Assembly (NCBI GenBank): GCA_900554705.1
Contig: USIH01000028.1
Span: forward strand, 1-18,788
Reading direction: 5' to 3'
Length of the DNA: 18,788 nucleotides
Origin: an uncultured Eubacteriales bacterium
GTDB taxonomy: Bacteria > Bacillota > Clostridia > Oscillospirales > Oscillospiraceae
The notes beneath the pieces were generated by a model. The model was not told where the DNA came from. It worked only from the letters and a program-made list of their open reading frames with translations, and did no database searches. The number at the start of each line of letters is the position of its first letter. Position 1 is the first letter of the stretch. Positions 1 to 7,175 of the stretch are shown here, piece after piece. Position numbers and translations under genes: made by a program.

Positions 1-87
1 GTCTATCCTCTGGGTCACACTTTCTCTGTTGTTCAACGCCGCGTTCTGGTGGTATCTGGTGCAAACCCAGGGCCGCGCCGTCGCCGA
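1..87 (+). other. Fragment of an enterobacterial Alx/TerC-like membrane protein (probable chimeric contig end)
   Basis: Frame 2 on the plus strand opens at the window edge and reads [19 protein letters not shown], followed by QGRAVA. As I remember E. coli Alx (TerC family, manganese-related inner-membrane protein), it contains nearly this exact stretch, followed by EGRAVADPQAL. The likeness stops near base 87, after which this frame is only the antisense of aroC. The first ~70 bases are less GC-rich than what follows. Bases 71-87 fit both genes, so the join could lie on a short shared sequence. It is an internal piece with neither start nor stop. The Alx match is from memory and was not checked by alignment. 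Confidence 0.7.
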
Positions 88-733
88 AGCCCAGGGCCTT
101 CACCGCCGGGATGGCGAACAGGTGACGGGCCAGCTCCGATTCCACCGCCTCCCGCCAGCCGGGACCGCCCAGTCCCGCCGGAAGGCCCGTGACGGTGCAG
201 CGCACCTGACCACCCACGGAATCTCCGGCGGCCTTGGCCGCCTCCGCCTGCTGCCGCAGCTCTTTTTCATCAATAAGGTGCGCTTTTATTTCAATATCCT
301 GTGCTTTCAGCCAGCTCTTTACCATGGCTCCCGCCGCCACCAGGGGCGCGGTCAGGCGGCCGGAAAAATGTCCGCCGCCGCGATAGTCCTCATATCCGTG
401 GTATTTGCGGTAGGCGGCATAGTCCGCGTGCGACGGCCGCGCCAAACCGTAGGAATAGTCGCCGCTGCGCGTGTCCCGATTGGGAATGACGATGCAAAGC
501 GGTGTGCCGGTCGTATGCCCGTCAAAGACGCCGCTGAGCAGCTCAAAAGCGTCTTCCTCTCTGCGGGCGGTCGAAAGCGCATCCGAAGGCCGTCTGCGCG
601 CAAGCTGCCGCTCGATCTCTTCGCGGCTGACGGGAAGCCCCGGCGCAAGCCCGTCTACGACCGCGCCGACGGCCGCGCCGTGGCTTTCGCCGAAGAGTGT
701 GACGGTGAGGCTCTGCCCGAATGTATTTTTCAT
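2..733 (-). CDS. aroC: Chorismate synthase, C-terminally truncated (partial)
   Basis: Chorismate synthase converts 5-enolpyruvylshikimate-3-phosphate to chorismate using reduced FMN, the last step of the shikimate pathway. The frame starts [20 protein letters not shown]; the GESHG signature lies at residues 15-19 with the conserved His18. RPSHADY and the glycine-rich GGGHFSGR flavin/substrate segment follow. The ATG overlaps the aroB stop as ATGA, implying translational coupling. The family is about 360 residues long; here authentic sequence covers only about 221. After GFGDGAALG (bases ~70-95) the frame stays open to the edge, but the expected RGSExND motif is replaced by unrelated residues. 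That is where the Alx-like sequence begins, so the real gene probably ends at a misjoin near base 70-87. Confidence 0.9.
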   Translation of the reverse strand, partial: MKNTFGQSLTVTLFGESHGAAVGAVVDGLAPGLPVSREEIERQLARRRPSDALSTARREEDAFELLSGVFDGHTTGTPLCIVIPNRDTRSGDYSYGLARPSHADYAAYRKYHGYEDYRGGGHFSGRLTAPLVAAGAMVKSWLKAQDIEIKAHLIDEKELRQQAEAAKAAGDSVGGQVRCTVTGLPAGLGGPGWREAVESELARHLFAIPAVKALGFGDGAALGLHQIPPERGVEQQRKCDPEDR

Positions 734-1731
734 GTCGCTTCCTCCAAATCGTTCAGGATCTGCGCCGGTGTGCGGCGGACAAAGCGGAACGAGCCGATCC
801 GGTCGACATAGACGACGGTGACGGCGTCGCCCTCCGCCTTTTTGTCGTGCAGCAGGTAGGGGAGCAGCGCCTCCGGCGGCTGCTCGATCTTCGCCGGCAG
901 CCCGTAGCGCTCCAGCACGGCGCGCAGCCGTCCGCGCACCGAGGGGGCGCACATCGGAAGCATCCCGAGCGCCACGCACTGACCGTGCAGCAGCGCGCCG
1001 CCCGCGCAGCTCTCGACGGCGTGTCCGATCGTGTGTCCGAAGTTCAGAACGCGCCGCAGGCCGTTCTCCTTCGGGTCGAGCTGAACGATGTCGCGTTTGA
1101 GGCACAGTGCGCGGCGGATGATCTCCGGAAGGGCGGTGTCGTCGCACTGCTCCAGCAGGGAAAAGAGCGCTTCGTCGCTGGTCGCCGCGATTTTAATGAT
1201 CTCGGCCATGCCTGCGCTGCGCTGCCGTGCGGGCAGCGTTTGCAGGGTGTCGGGGTCGATCAGGACGCCCTTGGGCGGATAGAAAGCGCCGACCGAGTTT
1301 TTTACACCGCCAAAGTCGATGGCGGTCTTCCCGCCGATGGAGGAGTCCACCTGCGCAAGAAGCGTGGTCGGTACGTTGTAAAAATCAATGCCGCGCATAT
1401 AGCACGAGGCCGCAAAGCCGCTCAGATCGCCGACGACCCCGCCGCCGACGGCCACAACGCAGTCCTGCCGCGTAAGACCCGCCTCCAGCATGGCCGCGAG
1501 CAGTTGCTCCAATCGGGAAAAGCATTTGCTTTCCTCGCCCTGCGGGATCGTGATGCACGTTGGGCTGCCGCACGCAGCAGCGACGCGTGACGCGTAGGTG
1601 ACGGGCACGCCGTCGTCCGTGACGACCAGCACGCGGCGGCGCAGCAGGAAATGGTCGCCGATCTCGTTTAGCGCGCCGGCCTTGAGCACGATGTCATAGT
1701 GCTGCGTGCCGGCCTGTACAGGTAGTATCAT
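730..1731 (-). CDS. aroB: 3-dehydroquinate synthase
   Basis: This cytoplasmic NAD- and metal-dependent enzyme cyclises DAHP to 3-dehydroquinate, the second shikimate step. The 333-residue protein is complete and slightly short for the family. It carries the NAD-binding GGGVVGD at 96-102, the substrate segment [19 protein letters not shown] ending near residue 137 (K135), and the metal ligands E177 (GMAEIIK) and H233 and H237 in [12 protein letters not shown], with a further likely ligand in LLHGQ. DKKAEGD near the C terminus is also typical. A GAGGAGG ribosome site lies 5 bases before the ATG. It sits 10 bases after pheA and overlaps aroC by four bases, so the three genes form one aromatic amino acid operon. 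Confidence 0.97.
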   Translation of the reverse strand: MILPVQAGTQHYDIVLKAGALNEIGDHFLLRRRVLVVTDDGVPVTYASRVAAACGSPTCITIPQGEESKCFSRLEQLLAAMLEAGLTRQDCVVAVGGGVVGDLSGFAASCYMRGIDFYNVPTTLLAQVDSSIGGKTAIDFGGVKNSVGAFYPPKGVLIDPDTLQTLPARQRSAGMAEIIKIAATSDEALFSLLEQCDDTALPEIIRRALCLKRDIVQLDPKENGLRRVLNFGHTIGHAVESCAGGALLHGQCVALGMLPMCAPSVRGRLRAVLERYGLPAKIEQPPEALLPYLLHDKKAEGDAVTVVYVDRIGSFRFVRRTPAQILNDLEEAT

Positions 1732-1741
1732 AAAGGCCTCC

Positions 1742-2830
1742 TCATCCGTTGTATGCCGCGTCGTAGCTGCCGACCAGCCGGAGCTGCGCGCAGACGGCGG
1801 AAAGCTCCCGCAGCATATCGCTGCCGTTTTCGCCGCTGACGTCGCCCTCGATCTCCGCGTAGAAGAAATAGCTCCAAGGCAGCGCCTTTTGCGGCCTGCT
1901 GCGAAGGCTGCGCATATTGTAGCCGTGCGCGCCGATGATGTTGAGCGTCTGCGCCAGCGAACCGGCGGTATTCTCTACGGTGAAGGTCAGGATGGAATCC
2001 GTGCTTTTCCCGCTTGGCCGGTTCTGCGCGCGGGAGAACGCGGCAAAGCGCGTCGTGTTGTTCCGGCTGTCGTTGATGCCGCCGTCGAGCACCTTCAGTC
2101 CGTAGAGCGCCGCTGTCTCGACGGAGGCGATGGCGGCAAGCTGCGTGTCGCCCGCCTCGCGGATGTGCTTTGCGGCAAGCGCCGTGTTGGAGTAGGCCTC
2201 GCCCTGATAGCCGTGCCGCCGCAGGTAGTCAGCGCACTGCCGGAGCGCCTGCGGGTGGCTCAGAACAGTCTTGATGCCGTCCGTCGTGGTACCATCGAGC
2301 GCGATCAGATTGTGCACGATGGGCAGGTCGATGACCTGATTGATAAACAACGTTCCGGAGAACAGAAGATCCATGACCGTGCCGACCTCGCCCGCGTAGC
2401 TGTTTTCCAGAGGGAGCACGGCGCAGTCGTAGTCCCCGCGCTCCACAGCGCGGTAGGCCTCGGAGAAGTCCGAAAAGGCGGTCAGCTCCGCCTCCGGAAA
2501 CAGCTTTTTCGCGGCGATCTGCGCAAAAGCGCCCTCCACGCCGCAGTAGGTCACGCGGCGGCCGTTGATCCTGCGCGCCTGATGGTCGCAGGAAAGGTCG
2601 ATCATGTTTTTCAGAAAGCGGACGTAGTCGCGCTCGATCTCGGCCTCGCGGATGAGTGACCGGTTTTGCGCGATCAATGCGGCCTCGCGGGCGGGGTCTT
2701 TGATGGGAAGGCCATGGGTCTTCTTATAATCGGCGATCTGCTCGCAGGCGTGCATCCGCTGCTCAAACAGCCGCGCCATTTCCGCGTCGATGCGGCTGAT
2801 CTGCTCGCGCACGGCCTCAAACTTGTTCAT
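1742..2830 (-). CDS. pheA: Bifunctional chorismate mutase/prephenate dehydratase (P-protein)
   Basis: The enzyme converts chorismate to prephenate and then phenylpyruvate, committing flux to phenylalanine. Residues 1-85 form an AroQ-type chorismate mutase helix bundle beginning MNKFEAVREQISRID. Residues 90-270 are the dehydratase, with the catalytic TRF triad at 260-262. Residues 280-355 are an ACT domain, the usual phenylalanine feedback site, with the clostridial LRSRP form of the ESRP motif. I chose the ATG at 2830 (362 residues) because AAAGGAG sits 8 bases upstream. The ATG two codons earlier is too close to that site, and the frame further upstream merely reads through a terminator hairpin. 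It is the first gene of pheA-aroB-aroC. Confidence 0.96.
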   Translation of the reverse strand: MNKFEAVREQISRIDAEMARLFEQRMHACEQIADYKKTHGLPIKDPAREAALIAQNRSLIREAEIERDYVRFLKNMIDLSCDHQARRINGRRVTYCGVEGAFAQIAAKKLFPEAELTAFSDFSEAYRAVERGDYDCAVLPLENSYAGEVGTVMDLLFSGTLFINQVIDLPIVHNLIALDGTTTDGIKTVLSHPQALRQCADYLRRHGYQGEAYSNTALAAKHIREAGDTQLAAIASVETAALYGLKVLDGGINDSRNNTTRFAAFSRAQNRPSGKSTDSILTFTVENTAGSLAQTLNIIGAHGYNMRSLRSRPQKALPWSYFFYAEIEGDVSGENGSDMLRELSAVCAQLRLVGSYDAAYNG

Positions 2831-2848
2831 AATCATTGCTCCTTTAGC

Positions 2849-2878
2849 AAAAAAGCGGCTTCTCGAAAAGGAAGCCGC
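2849..2878 (-). terminator. Terminator-like hairpin in the pheA leader (candidate attenuator)
   Basis: On the minus strand a perfect 8-bp stem GCGGCTTC/GAAGCCGC with an 8-base loop is followed at once by TTTTTT. It ends 19 bases before the pheA ATG, leaving no room for a promoter in between. If the operon is transcribed from farther upstream, this hairpin must be read through, which is the geometry of an attenuator. I see no T-box sequence. A second terminator of the upstream tRNA gene is the plain alternative. Confidence 0.7.
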
Positions 2879-2929
2879 CTGATCCATTCTGCACTACAGC
2901 GATACCGACGTCCTTTGCGGGGAAAAACG

Positions 2930-2970
2930 AAAAAGCACGGCAGCCCACTGTATCTCATGGACTACCGCAC
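2930..2970 (-). terminator. Intrinsic terminator of tRNA-Leu
   Basis: Just after the tRNA CCA end, the minus strand has GTGCGGTAGTCC pairing with GGGCTGCCGTGC through 12 pairs including G-U wobbles, around a 12-base loop. It is followed by TTTTTCGTTTTT. The distance of about 5 bases from the tRNA 3' end suits a tRNA terminator. Confidence 0.8.
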
Positions 2971-2974
2971 TTCG

Positions 2975-3061
2975 TGGTGCCGGTGGCGGGGGTCGAACCC
3001 GCACGGTGTCGCCACCGCGGGATTTTGAGTCCCGTACGTCTGCCAATTCCATCACACCGGC
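2975..3061 (-). tRNA. tRNA-Leu (anticodon CAA)
   Basis: The minus strand folds as an 87-base class II tRNA. The acceptor arm GCCGGTG pairs with CACCGGC, followed by an encoded ACCA end. The anticodon stem CGGGA/TCCCG encloses the loop CTCAAAA, giving anticodon CAA (reads UUG, leucine). The long variable arm CGGTGGCGACACCG is typical of tRNA-Leu, and the T arm carries GGTTCGA. It has its own promoter upstream and terminator downstream, so it is a single-gene unit between rex and pheA. Confidence 0.97.
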
Positions 3062-3075
3062 GTTGTTCCTGTGCT

Positions 3076-3104
3076 ATTGTACACGCATTGCGCGGCAAAT
3101 GCAA
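3076..3104 (-). promoter_or_regulatory. Promoter of tRNA-Leu
   Basis: The minus strand shows TTGCAT (3099-3104), a 17-base spacer and TACAAT (3076-3081), a good housekeeping-type -10. Transcription would begin a few bases before the mature tRNA 5' end at 3061. A loose inverted repeat (AAATGC-TT-GCATTT) surrounds the -35, and no separate rex terminator with a U-run is visible. Confidence 0.65.
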
Positions 3105-3134
3105 GCATTTTTTCCGCCGCAGAGGGAGAAAAGG

Positions 3135-3770
3135 TCAAAACCCCTTGATCTGCGCGGAAAGATGCTTGGAAAGAACGGCAAGGCTCGCCGCCATGTTTTC
3201 GTTTTGCACGAGGATGCCGTCCGGAACGGCAAGATGCGTCGGGGCGAAATTCCAGATCGCTTTGATCCCGCCCTCGATCAGAAGGTCGCAGACCTCCTGC
3301 GCGTGCTCGGCGGGGACGGTGATGATGCCCATGATGATCTTGCCCTCGGCACAGAAGCGGGGCAGCTCGCACAGCGGCAGAATCGGCTTGCCGGCTTCCT
3401 TCGTTCCGGCCAGCGCGGGATCGTTGTCAAAACCGGCGACGATGTTCAGACCGTATTCCGAAAAGCCGCGATAGCCCATCAGCGCCCGCCCGAGCTTTCC
3501 TGCGCCGACGATGACGGCGTCGTTCGTGTTGTCATAGCCGAGAAACTGCTCGATGTCCGCGGCCAGCGCGTGGCGCTGATAGCCCACGCGGGGACGTCCG
3601 CCGTCGGAGACCAGCGCAAGATCCTTGCGCACCTGCACCTGACCCATGTTCAGCGCGGCGGCCAGCGTCGTGGCGGAAATGTTGGGCGGCGCGTCCTCTG
3701 GCAGAGATTTGAGATAGGCAAGGTAGACGGGCAGGCGTTTTAAGACCGATTTGGAGATATTCGGTGTCAT
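3135..3770 (-). CDS. rex: Redox-sensing transcriptional repressor Rex
   Basis: Rex is a cytoplasmic homodimeric repressor that senses the NADH/NAD+ ratio and controls fermentation and redox genes in Gram-positive bacteria. The 211-residue length is normal. Residues 1-80 are the winged-helix domain, with the recognition segment QVRKDLALVS. The Rossmann fold follows, with GAGKLG at 89-94, FDNDP near 114-118, and a C-terminal domain-swap helix region. AAAGAGG lies 8 bases before the ATG. It stands 66 bases downstream of sigE with its own promoter but no terminator between them, so it may also be read from the spoIIGA-sigE transcript. Confidence 0.97.
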   Translation of the reverse strand: MTPNISKSVLKRLPVYLAYLKSLPEDAPPNISATTLAAALNMGQVQVRKDLALVSDGGRPRVGYQRHALAADIEQFLGYDNTNDAVIVGAGKLGRALMGYRGFSEYGLNIVAGFDNDPALAGTKEAGKPILPLCELPRFCAEGKIIMGIITVPAEHAQEVCDLLIEGGIKAIWNFAPTHLAVPDGILVQNENMAASLAVLSKHLSAQIKGF

Positions 3771-3802
3771 TGGGGATACCTCTTTCAGTATTTTCTCACT
3801 TT

Positions 3803-3830
3803 ATTATACCAAACACACCGAATTTTGCAA
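3803..3830 (-). promoter_or_regulatory. Promoter of rex
   Basis: The minus strand carries TTGCAA (3825-3830), a 16-base spacer and a perfect TATAAT (3803-3808), starting only 7 bases after the sigE stop codon. I looked for a Rex-type TTGTTAA/TTAACAA operator across it and found no convincing palindrome, so autoregulation is not visible. Confidence 0.7.
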
Positions 3831-3836
3831 GGGTTT

Positions 3837-4538
3837 TTACGATACCTGCCGCAGCAGATCGCGCCGCAGGCGCTGCATGATCCGTTTTTCCAGCCGCGAG
3901 ATGTACGACTGTGAGATGCCCATCAGGTCGGCGACCTCCTTCTGCGTCATTTCACGGCAGCCACCCAGTCCGAAGCGGAGCGTTACGATGCGTCGGTCGC
4001 GCTCACACAGGCGTTGCAGGGCGAGCCGGAGCATTTCGTGCTCCACGTCCTCCTCCAGCGGGCGCATGACCGTGTCGCTCTCCGTGCCCAAGACGTCCGA
4101 CAGCAGAAGCTCGTTGCCGTCCCAGTCGGTGTTGATCGGCTCGTCGAGCGAGACCTCGGTCTTCTGTCCGGAAATCTTTCGAATGTGCATAAGGATCTCG
4201 TTTTCGATGCAGCGCGAGGCGTAGGTCGCCAGCTTGATGTTGCGGTCGGATTTGAATGTCGAGATCCCCTTGATCAGCCCGATGGTTCCGATGGAGATCA
4301 GGTCTTCGATGTTGACGCCGGTGTTTTCAAAGCGCCGCGCGATATAGACGACAAGCCGCAGATTCCGCTCGATCAGGCGCTGCTTGGCGCTCTCGTCACC
4401 GGCGGCGCAGCGGGCAAGCAGCAGCTGCTCCTCCTGCGCGGAAAGCGGCGGCGGCAGGATGTCGCTGCCGCCGATGTACATGAGGTTTGCGGGCTTGCGG
4501 AACAGCGCAAGCAGGAGCTGTGTCAGAGTTTTAAGCAT
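3837..4538 (-). CDS. sigE: Sporulation sigma factor SigE precursor (pro-sigma-E)
   Basis: SigE directs mother-cell transcription early in endospore formation. The 233-residue protein has a short amphipathic pro-sequence (1-20), then [13 protein letters not shown], which corresponds to the N terminus of mature sigma-E in Bacillus (cleavage just before the tyrosine, here Y21). Region 2 spans about 55-121 ([25 protein letters not shown]) and region 4 about 175-230, with the helix-turn-helix [19 protein letters not shown]. The pro-sequence is about 20 residues against 27 in B. subtilis. GGAGGT lies 7 bases before the ATG, inside the end of spoIIGA, and the two genes overlap by 8 bases. Confidence 0.96.
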   Translation of the reverse strand: MLKTLTQLLLALFRKPANLMYIGGSDILPPPLSAQEEQLLLARCAAGDESAKQRLIERNLRLVVYIARRFENTGVNIEDLISIGTIGLIKGISTFKSDRNIKLATYASRCIENEILMHIRKISGQKTEVSLDEPINTDWDGNELLLSDVLGTESDTVMRPLEEDVEHEMLRLALQRLCERDRRIVTLRFGLGGCREMTQKEVADLMGISQSYISRLEKRIMQRLRRDLLRQVS

Positions 4539-5415
4539 AGGTGATACCTCCGGTCAGTGCCTCGTACGCGCCGCCGTCGGAAAGCGGCGTGGGAGAAAAC
4601 GCGACGAGGCCGGTGTGATTTCGGTCGCCGAGCGTGATCCGGCAGGGAACGGCAAAGAGCAGACCCGACGATGTACCGACGGCGCGGTACGGGATCAGGC
4701 GCGGGCGCAGGGCGCGCAGCCGCAGCGCAAGGGCGTCAGGGCGCTCAAAATCGGAGATCGTGACCGCCTCGGGCAGGAGCTGCCGCGCGGCCTTCCAGTA
4801 GACGGTCAGGACGGGCGCGCCGCTGACGGGATCGCAGAGCGTGTTGCCGCTGTCGATCAGCGCGGTCAGGCGAACGGCTTTCCCGCCGCGCTCCAGTGTG
4901 ACGGGCAGTGTGCTGTTTACCGCGTGGGTCAGGCGCGGAAGGACGAGACGGGAGAGAAGCGCCACCGCTCCCGCCGTGAGCGCGAGCGAGGGAAAAGTCA
5001 CGGGATAGAAGATGCTCCCGTCGCGCAGGGTCACGGCTTTGCCGCGCAGCAGCTCCACGCCGTAGACCGCGCCGCACAGGACGAGGGTGATGCCGGCAAA
5101 GACCGCGCCGACGCGAGCGGTGCTCCGCCGTGCGCCGAAGGCCAGAAGGAGCATGGAGACGGCAACGACGAGCTTCATCAGAGGCGCTTGCAGCCACTGA
5201 CACTCGGGAAGCCAGACCGCCACCGCATAAAGCCCGCCGAAGGCGGCGCTCAGCGCCAGCCGGACAGGCCGCGCCGATGCGGCGGATAGGCGTGCGGCCG
5301 TGCGCAGCAGCAGATAGTTTACGAGAAAATTCAGGACAAAAACACTGTCAAGATAGACTGTCGCGGCGCACCGCCCCCTTTCCGCTGCTGGGACAAAGTA
5401 TAGCCGCTTGGGCAT
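4531..5415 (-). CDS. spoIIGA: SpoIIGA, sporulation sigma-E processing aspartic protease
   Basis: SpoIIGA is a membrane-anchored aspartic protease that removes the SigE pro-sequence after septation. The N-terminal half holds about five hydrophobic helices, starting [18 protein letters not shown]. The C-terminal half is the protease, with the catalytic motif DSGN in [11 protein letters not shown] (D188 counted from the ATG at 5415). The start is uncertain. The ATG at 5415 lies at the end of the U-run of an upstream terminator and has no ribosome site. A strong AAAGGGGG at 5374-5381 points to a start near 5356-5364, just before the conserved VYLD, but no ATG, GTG or TTG stands there in frame. 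A start there would give about 276 residues. It overlaps sigE and forms the classical spoIIG operon. Confidence 0.88.
   Translation of the reverse strand: MPKRLYFVPAAERGRCAATVYLDSVFVLNFLVNYLLLRTAARLSAASARPVRLALSAAFGGLYAVAVWLPECQWLQAPLMKLVVAVSMLLLAFGARRSTARVGAVFAGITLVLCGAVYGVELLRGKAVTLRDGSIFYPVTFPSLALTAGAVALLSRLVLPRLTHAVNSTLPVTLERGGKAVRLTALIDSGNTLCDPVSGAPVLTVYWKAARQLLPEAVTISDFERPDALALRLRALRPRLIPYRAVGTSSGLLFAVPCRITLGDRNHTGLVAFSPTPLSDGGAYEALTGGITYA
5374..5402 (-). promoter_or_regulatory. Candidate spoIIGA-sigE -10 element and ribosome site
   Basis: Downstream of the preceding terminator the minus strand has TATACT (5397-5402), one base from the -10 consensus, and then AAAGGGGG (5374-5381), a strong ribosome site. 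No good -35 lies at 17 bases. This would agree with a Spo0A-activated promoter as in Bacillus, but I do not see a clean Spo0A box, so the activator is an inference. Confidence 0.45.
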
Positions 5416-5452
5416 AAAAAACGGGTCGCATTCCACACGGGGAATGCGACCC
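5416..5452 (-). terminator. Intrinsic terminator of the rarA-DUF951 unit
   Basis: The minus strand shows a perfect 12-bp stem GGGTCGCATTCC/GGAATGCGACCC with a 6-base loop, followed by GTTTTTT. It ends the rarA-DUF951 transcript and isolates the sporulation operon from it. Confidence 0.9.
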
Positions 5453-5499
5453 AATATCGGAGCAAAGTCGGAAAAACTGCGGCGGCTTTCGGAGAAACC

Positions 5500-5733
5500 C
5501 TATTTCCCGTCGGCTTTTTTTGCGGAGGATGCTTGCGGCGCGTCGAACGGTTCTTCGCCGCGTGTGATGCTGCGGACGTTTTTCTCCGCCTTAAAGCGCG
5601 GGAGCCACACCTCATGGCCGCAGCCGGTGCAGCGGAGCTTGAAGTCCGCGCCGGAGCGCAGCACGAGCCAGCGGTCGCTGCCGCAGGGATGCTGTTTCTT
5701 CATCGTAAGGAGGTCACCCGCTCGGATGTCCAC
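5500..5733 (-). CDS. DUF951 family small protein (YyzM-like)
   Basis: This 77-residue protein starts with GTG at 5733 (VDIRAGDLLTMKK), preceded by GTGAGGTG eight bases upstream and 10 bases after the rarA stop. It matches the DUF951 pattern as I know it: MKKxHPCG (residues 11-18), then W-VLR-GAD, LRCTGCGHEVWLPR (C35 and C38) and a basic FKAEKNVRSI. The three cysteines suggest metal or nucleic-acid binding, but the function is not known. The C-terminal ~20 residues (EEPFDAPQASSAKK) are an extra polar tail compared with the usual ~65-residue members. It is co-transcribed with rarA and ends before a strong terminator. Confidence 0.85.
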   Translation of the reverse strand: MDIRAGDLLTMKKQHPCGSDRWLVLRSGADFKLRCTGCGHEVWLPRFKAEKNVRSITRGEEPFDAPQASSAKKADGK

Positions 5734-5743
5734 AAATAACACC

Positions 5744-7003
5744 TCACTTTTTGATCTCTTCCCAGTAACGGCGCGCCGTCTGCTCAATGCGGTTGTCGCC
5801 GTAGGTGTAGTAGTGCGCGTCCTTCAAAGGCTCGGGAAGGTACTGCTGCCTGACCCAGTGGTTCGGGTAGCTGTGCGGATAGAGGTAGCCCTGCTCGCGC
5901 TCCTGACCGAAGGAGTCGGCGTGCACGTTTTGCAGCTCGCGCGGGATGGAGCCGAGCTTCCCCTTGCGCACGTCGGCGATCGCCGCGTCGATGGCGACGC
6001 AGCCGGAATTGGACTTCGGCGCGGTGGCAAGGAAGAGCACCGCGTCGGCAAGCGGAAGGCGTGCCTCCGGCATACCGAGCTGGAGCGCCGCGTCCACGCA
6101 GGCCTTGACGATCGGAATGGCGAGCGGATAGGCAAGCCCGATGTCTTCGCAGGCGGAGCAGAGGATGCGGCGGCAGCAGGAGGGAAGGTCGCCTGCTTCC
6201 AAAAAGCGTGCCAGATAGTGGACGGCCGCGTCCGGATCGGAGCCGCGAATGGATTTCATCAGTGCCGAGAGACAGTCGTACTGATCGTCGCCCGCGCGGT
6301 CGTAGCGCATGGCGGAGCGCTGCGTGACGGCTTTTGCGTCCTCGAGCGTGATGTGCAGGTGCGTGTCGCCCGCGCGCACGGCAAGGAAGAGCGCCTCGAC
6401 GGCGTTGATGCCCTTGCGCACGTCGCCGCCGCAGCAGGTGGCGATGTGGCGCAGCGCACCGTCGTCGACACTTACCGTCAGCTCCGCTTTTTTGGCCATG
6501 TAGTCCACGGCACGCTGCACGGCGGGCAGCGCCGCCTCCGGCGAAACGGGCTTGAACTCAAAAACGGTGCTGCGGCTCAGGATCGCGTTGAAGACGTAAA
6601 AATACGGGTTTTCCGTCGTGGAGGCGATGAGCGTGATCTTGCCGTTTTCGATGTATTCCAGCAGCGTCTGCTGCTGCTTTTTGTTAAACGACTGGATCTC
6701 GTCGAGGTAGAGCAGTACGCCGTTCGGCGCAAGCAGCGTGTCGAGCTGCGCGACGATCTGGCGGATGTCGGCGGTGGAGGCGGTGGTGGCATTGAGCTTA
6801 AAGAGGGTGCGCTGCGTGGCGTCGGCGATGATGTTGGCGACGGTGGTCTTCCCCGTGCCGCTCGGGCCGTAGAAGATCAGGTTCGGCACCTTGCCCGACT
6901 CGATCATTCGCCGCAGGATCTTTCCCTTGCCAAGGATCTCCTCCTGACCGACAACATCGTCGAGCGTCTTCGGACGCAATTCGTCCGCCAAGGGCTGATA
7001 CAT
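5744..7003 (-). CDS. rarA: Replication-associated recombination protein A (RarA/MgsA AAA+ ATPase)
   Basis: RarA is a clamp-loader-like AAA+ ATPase that acts at stalled or gapped replication forks. The 419-residue protein starts YQPLADELRPKTLDDVVGQ after its methionine. Walker A GPSGTGKT is at 46-53, Walker B LLYLDEIQSF at 97-106, sensor STTENP at 128-133, and the ILSRS arginine finger at R144. The C-terminal part carries SDPDAAVHYLARFLEAGD and the family oligomerisation domain. I chose the ATG at 7003 because GGGAGG lies 7 bases before it; an ATG eight codons upstream overlaps that ribosome site. The DUF951 gene follows at 10 bases. Confidence 0.96.
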   Translation of the reverse strand: MYQPLADELRPKTLDDVVGQEEILGKGKILRRMIESGKVPNLIFYGPSGTGKTTVANIIADATQRTLFKLNATTASTADIRQIVAQLDTLLAPNGVLLYLDEIQSFNKKQQQTLLEYIENGKITLIASTTENPYFYVFNAILSRSTVFEFKPVSPEAALPAVQRAVDYMAKKAELTVSVDDGALRHIATCCGGDVRKGINAVEALFLAVRAGDTHLHITLEDAKAVTQRSAMRYDRAGDDQYDCLSALMKSIRGSDPDAAVHYLARFLEAGDLPSCCRRILCSACEDIGLAYPLAIPIVKACVDAALQLGMPEARLPLADAVLFLATAPKSNSGCVAIDAAIADVRKGKLGSIPRELQNVHADSFGQEREQGYLYPHSYPNHWVRQQYLPEPLKDAHYYTYGDNRIEQTARRYWEEIKK

Positions 7004-7038
7004 GAGACAGCCTCCCTCCCAAATCATTTTCTCTGCCT

Positions 7039-7067
7039 ATCATACACCATGCGGCGAAAAAATGCAA
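7039..7067 (-). promoter_or_regulatory. Promoter of rarA
   Basis: The minus strand shows TTGCAT (7062-7067), a 17-base spacer and TATGAT (7039-7044), about 35 bases before the rarA ATG and downstream of the aminotransferase terminator. The -35 hexamer and spacer length are the same as in the tRNA-Leu promoter in this window. Confidence 0.55.
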
Positions 7068-7072
7068 TTCAC

Positions 7073-7113
7073 AAAAGAAGAAAGCGGCGCTCCCCGCACC
7101 GGAGAGCGCCGCT
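7073..7113 (-). terminator. Terminator of the metK-aminotransferase unit
   Basis: The minus strand has a perfect 10-bp stem AGCGGCGCTC/GAGCGCCGCT with an 11-base loop, followed by TTCTTCTTTT. The collapsed repeat element (7114-7170) lies between this stem and the aminotransferase stop codon. Confidence 0.75.
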
Positions 7114-7170
7114 GGCAGACTGCCAAAAAGGTTCGGAATTTTGACGGTTACGGACTTTTTGACAGTTTGA
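7114..7170 (-). repeat. Collapsed copy (A) of the inverted-repeat element
   Basis: Both ends of the element found at 15361-15581 occur here with only 9 bases between them. Bases 7114-7138 equal the right terminal repeat (GGCAGACTGCCAAAAAGG then TTCGGAA), and 7148-7170 match the left terminal repeat with one base missing and one changed. The ends are mutual inverted repeats, so the RNA would form a long hairpin. It starts 5 bases after the aminotransferase stop and touches the terminator stem. It is oriented opposite to copies B and C, in the transcription direction of its neighbour gene, as they are. Confidence 0.85.
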
Positions 7171-7175
7171 TGAAA

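Noticed and set aside
2831..2887. Extended pheA start upstream of 2830
   Set aside because: The extension would be the translation of a terminator hairpin and its U-run; the proper ribosome site lies 8 bases before the ATG at 2830.
2830..2930. T-box leader before pheA
   Set aside because: No T-box consensus or specifier stem is visible; the spacer of about 100 bases is too short for a full T-box element.
5408..7144. Long plus-strand frames opposite rarA, and similar ones opposite the aminotransferase and metK
   Set aside because: They mirror genes with clear motifs on the minus strand and run across terminators and promoters.
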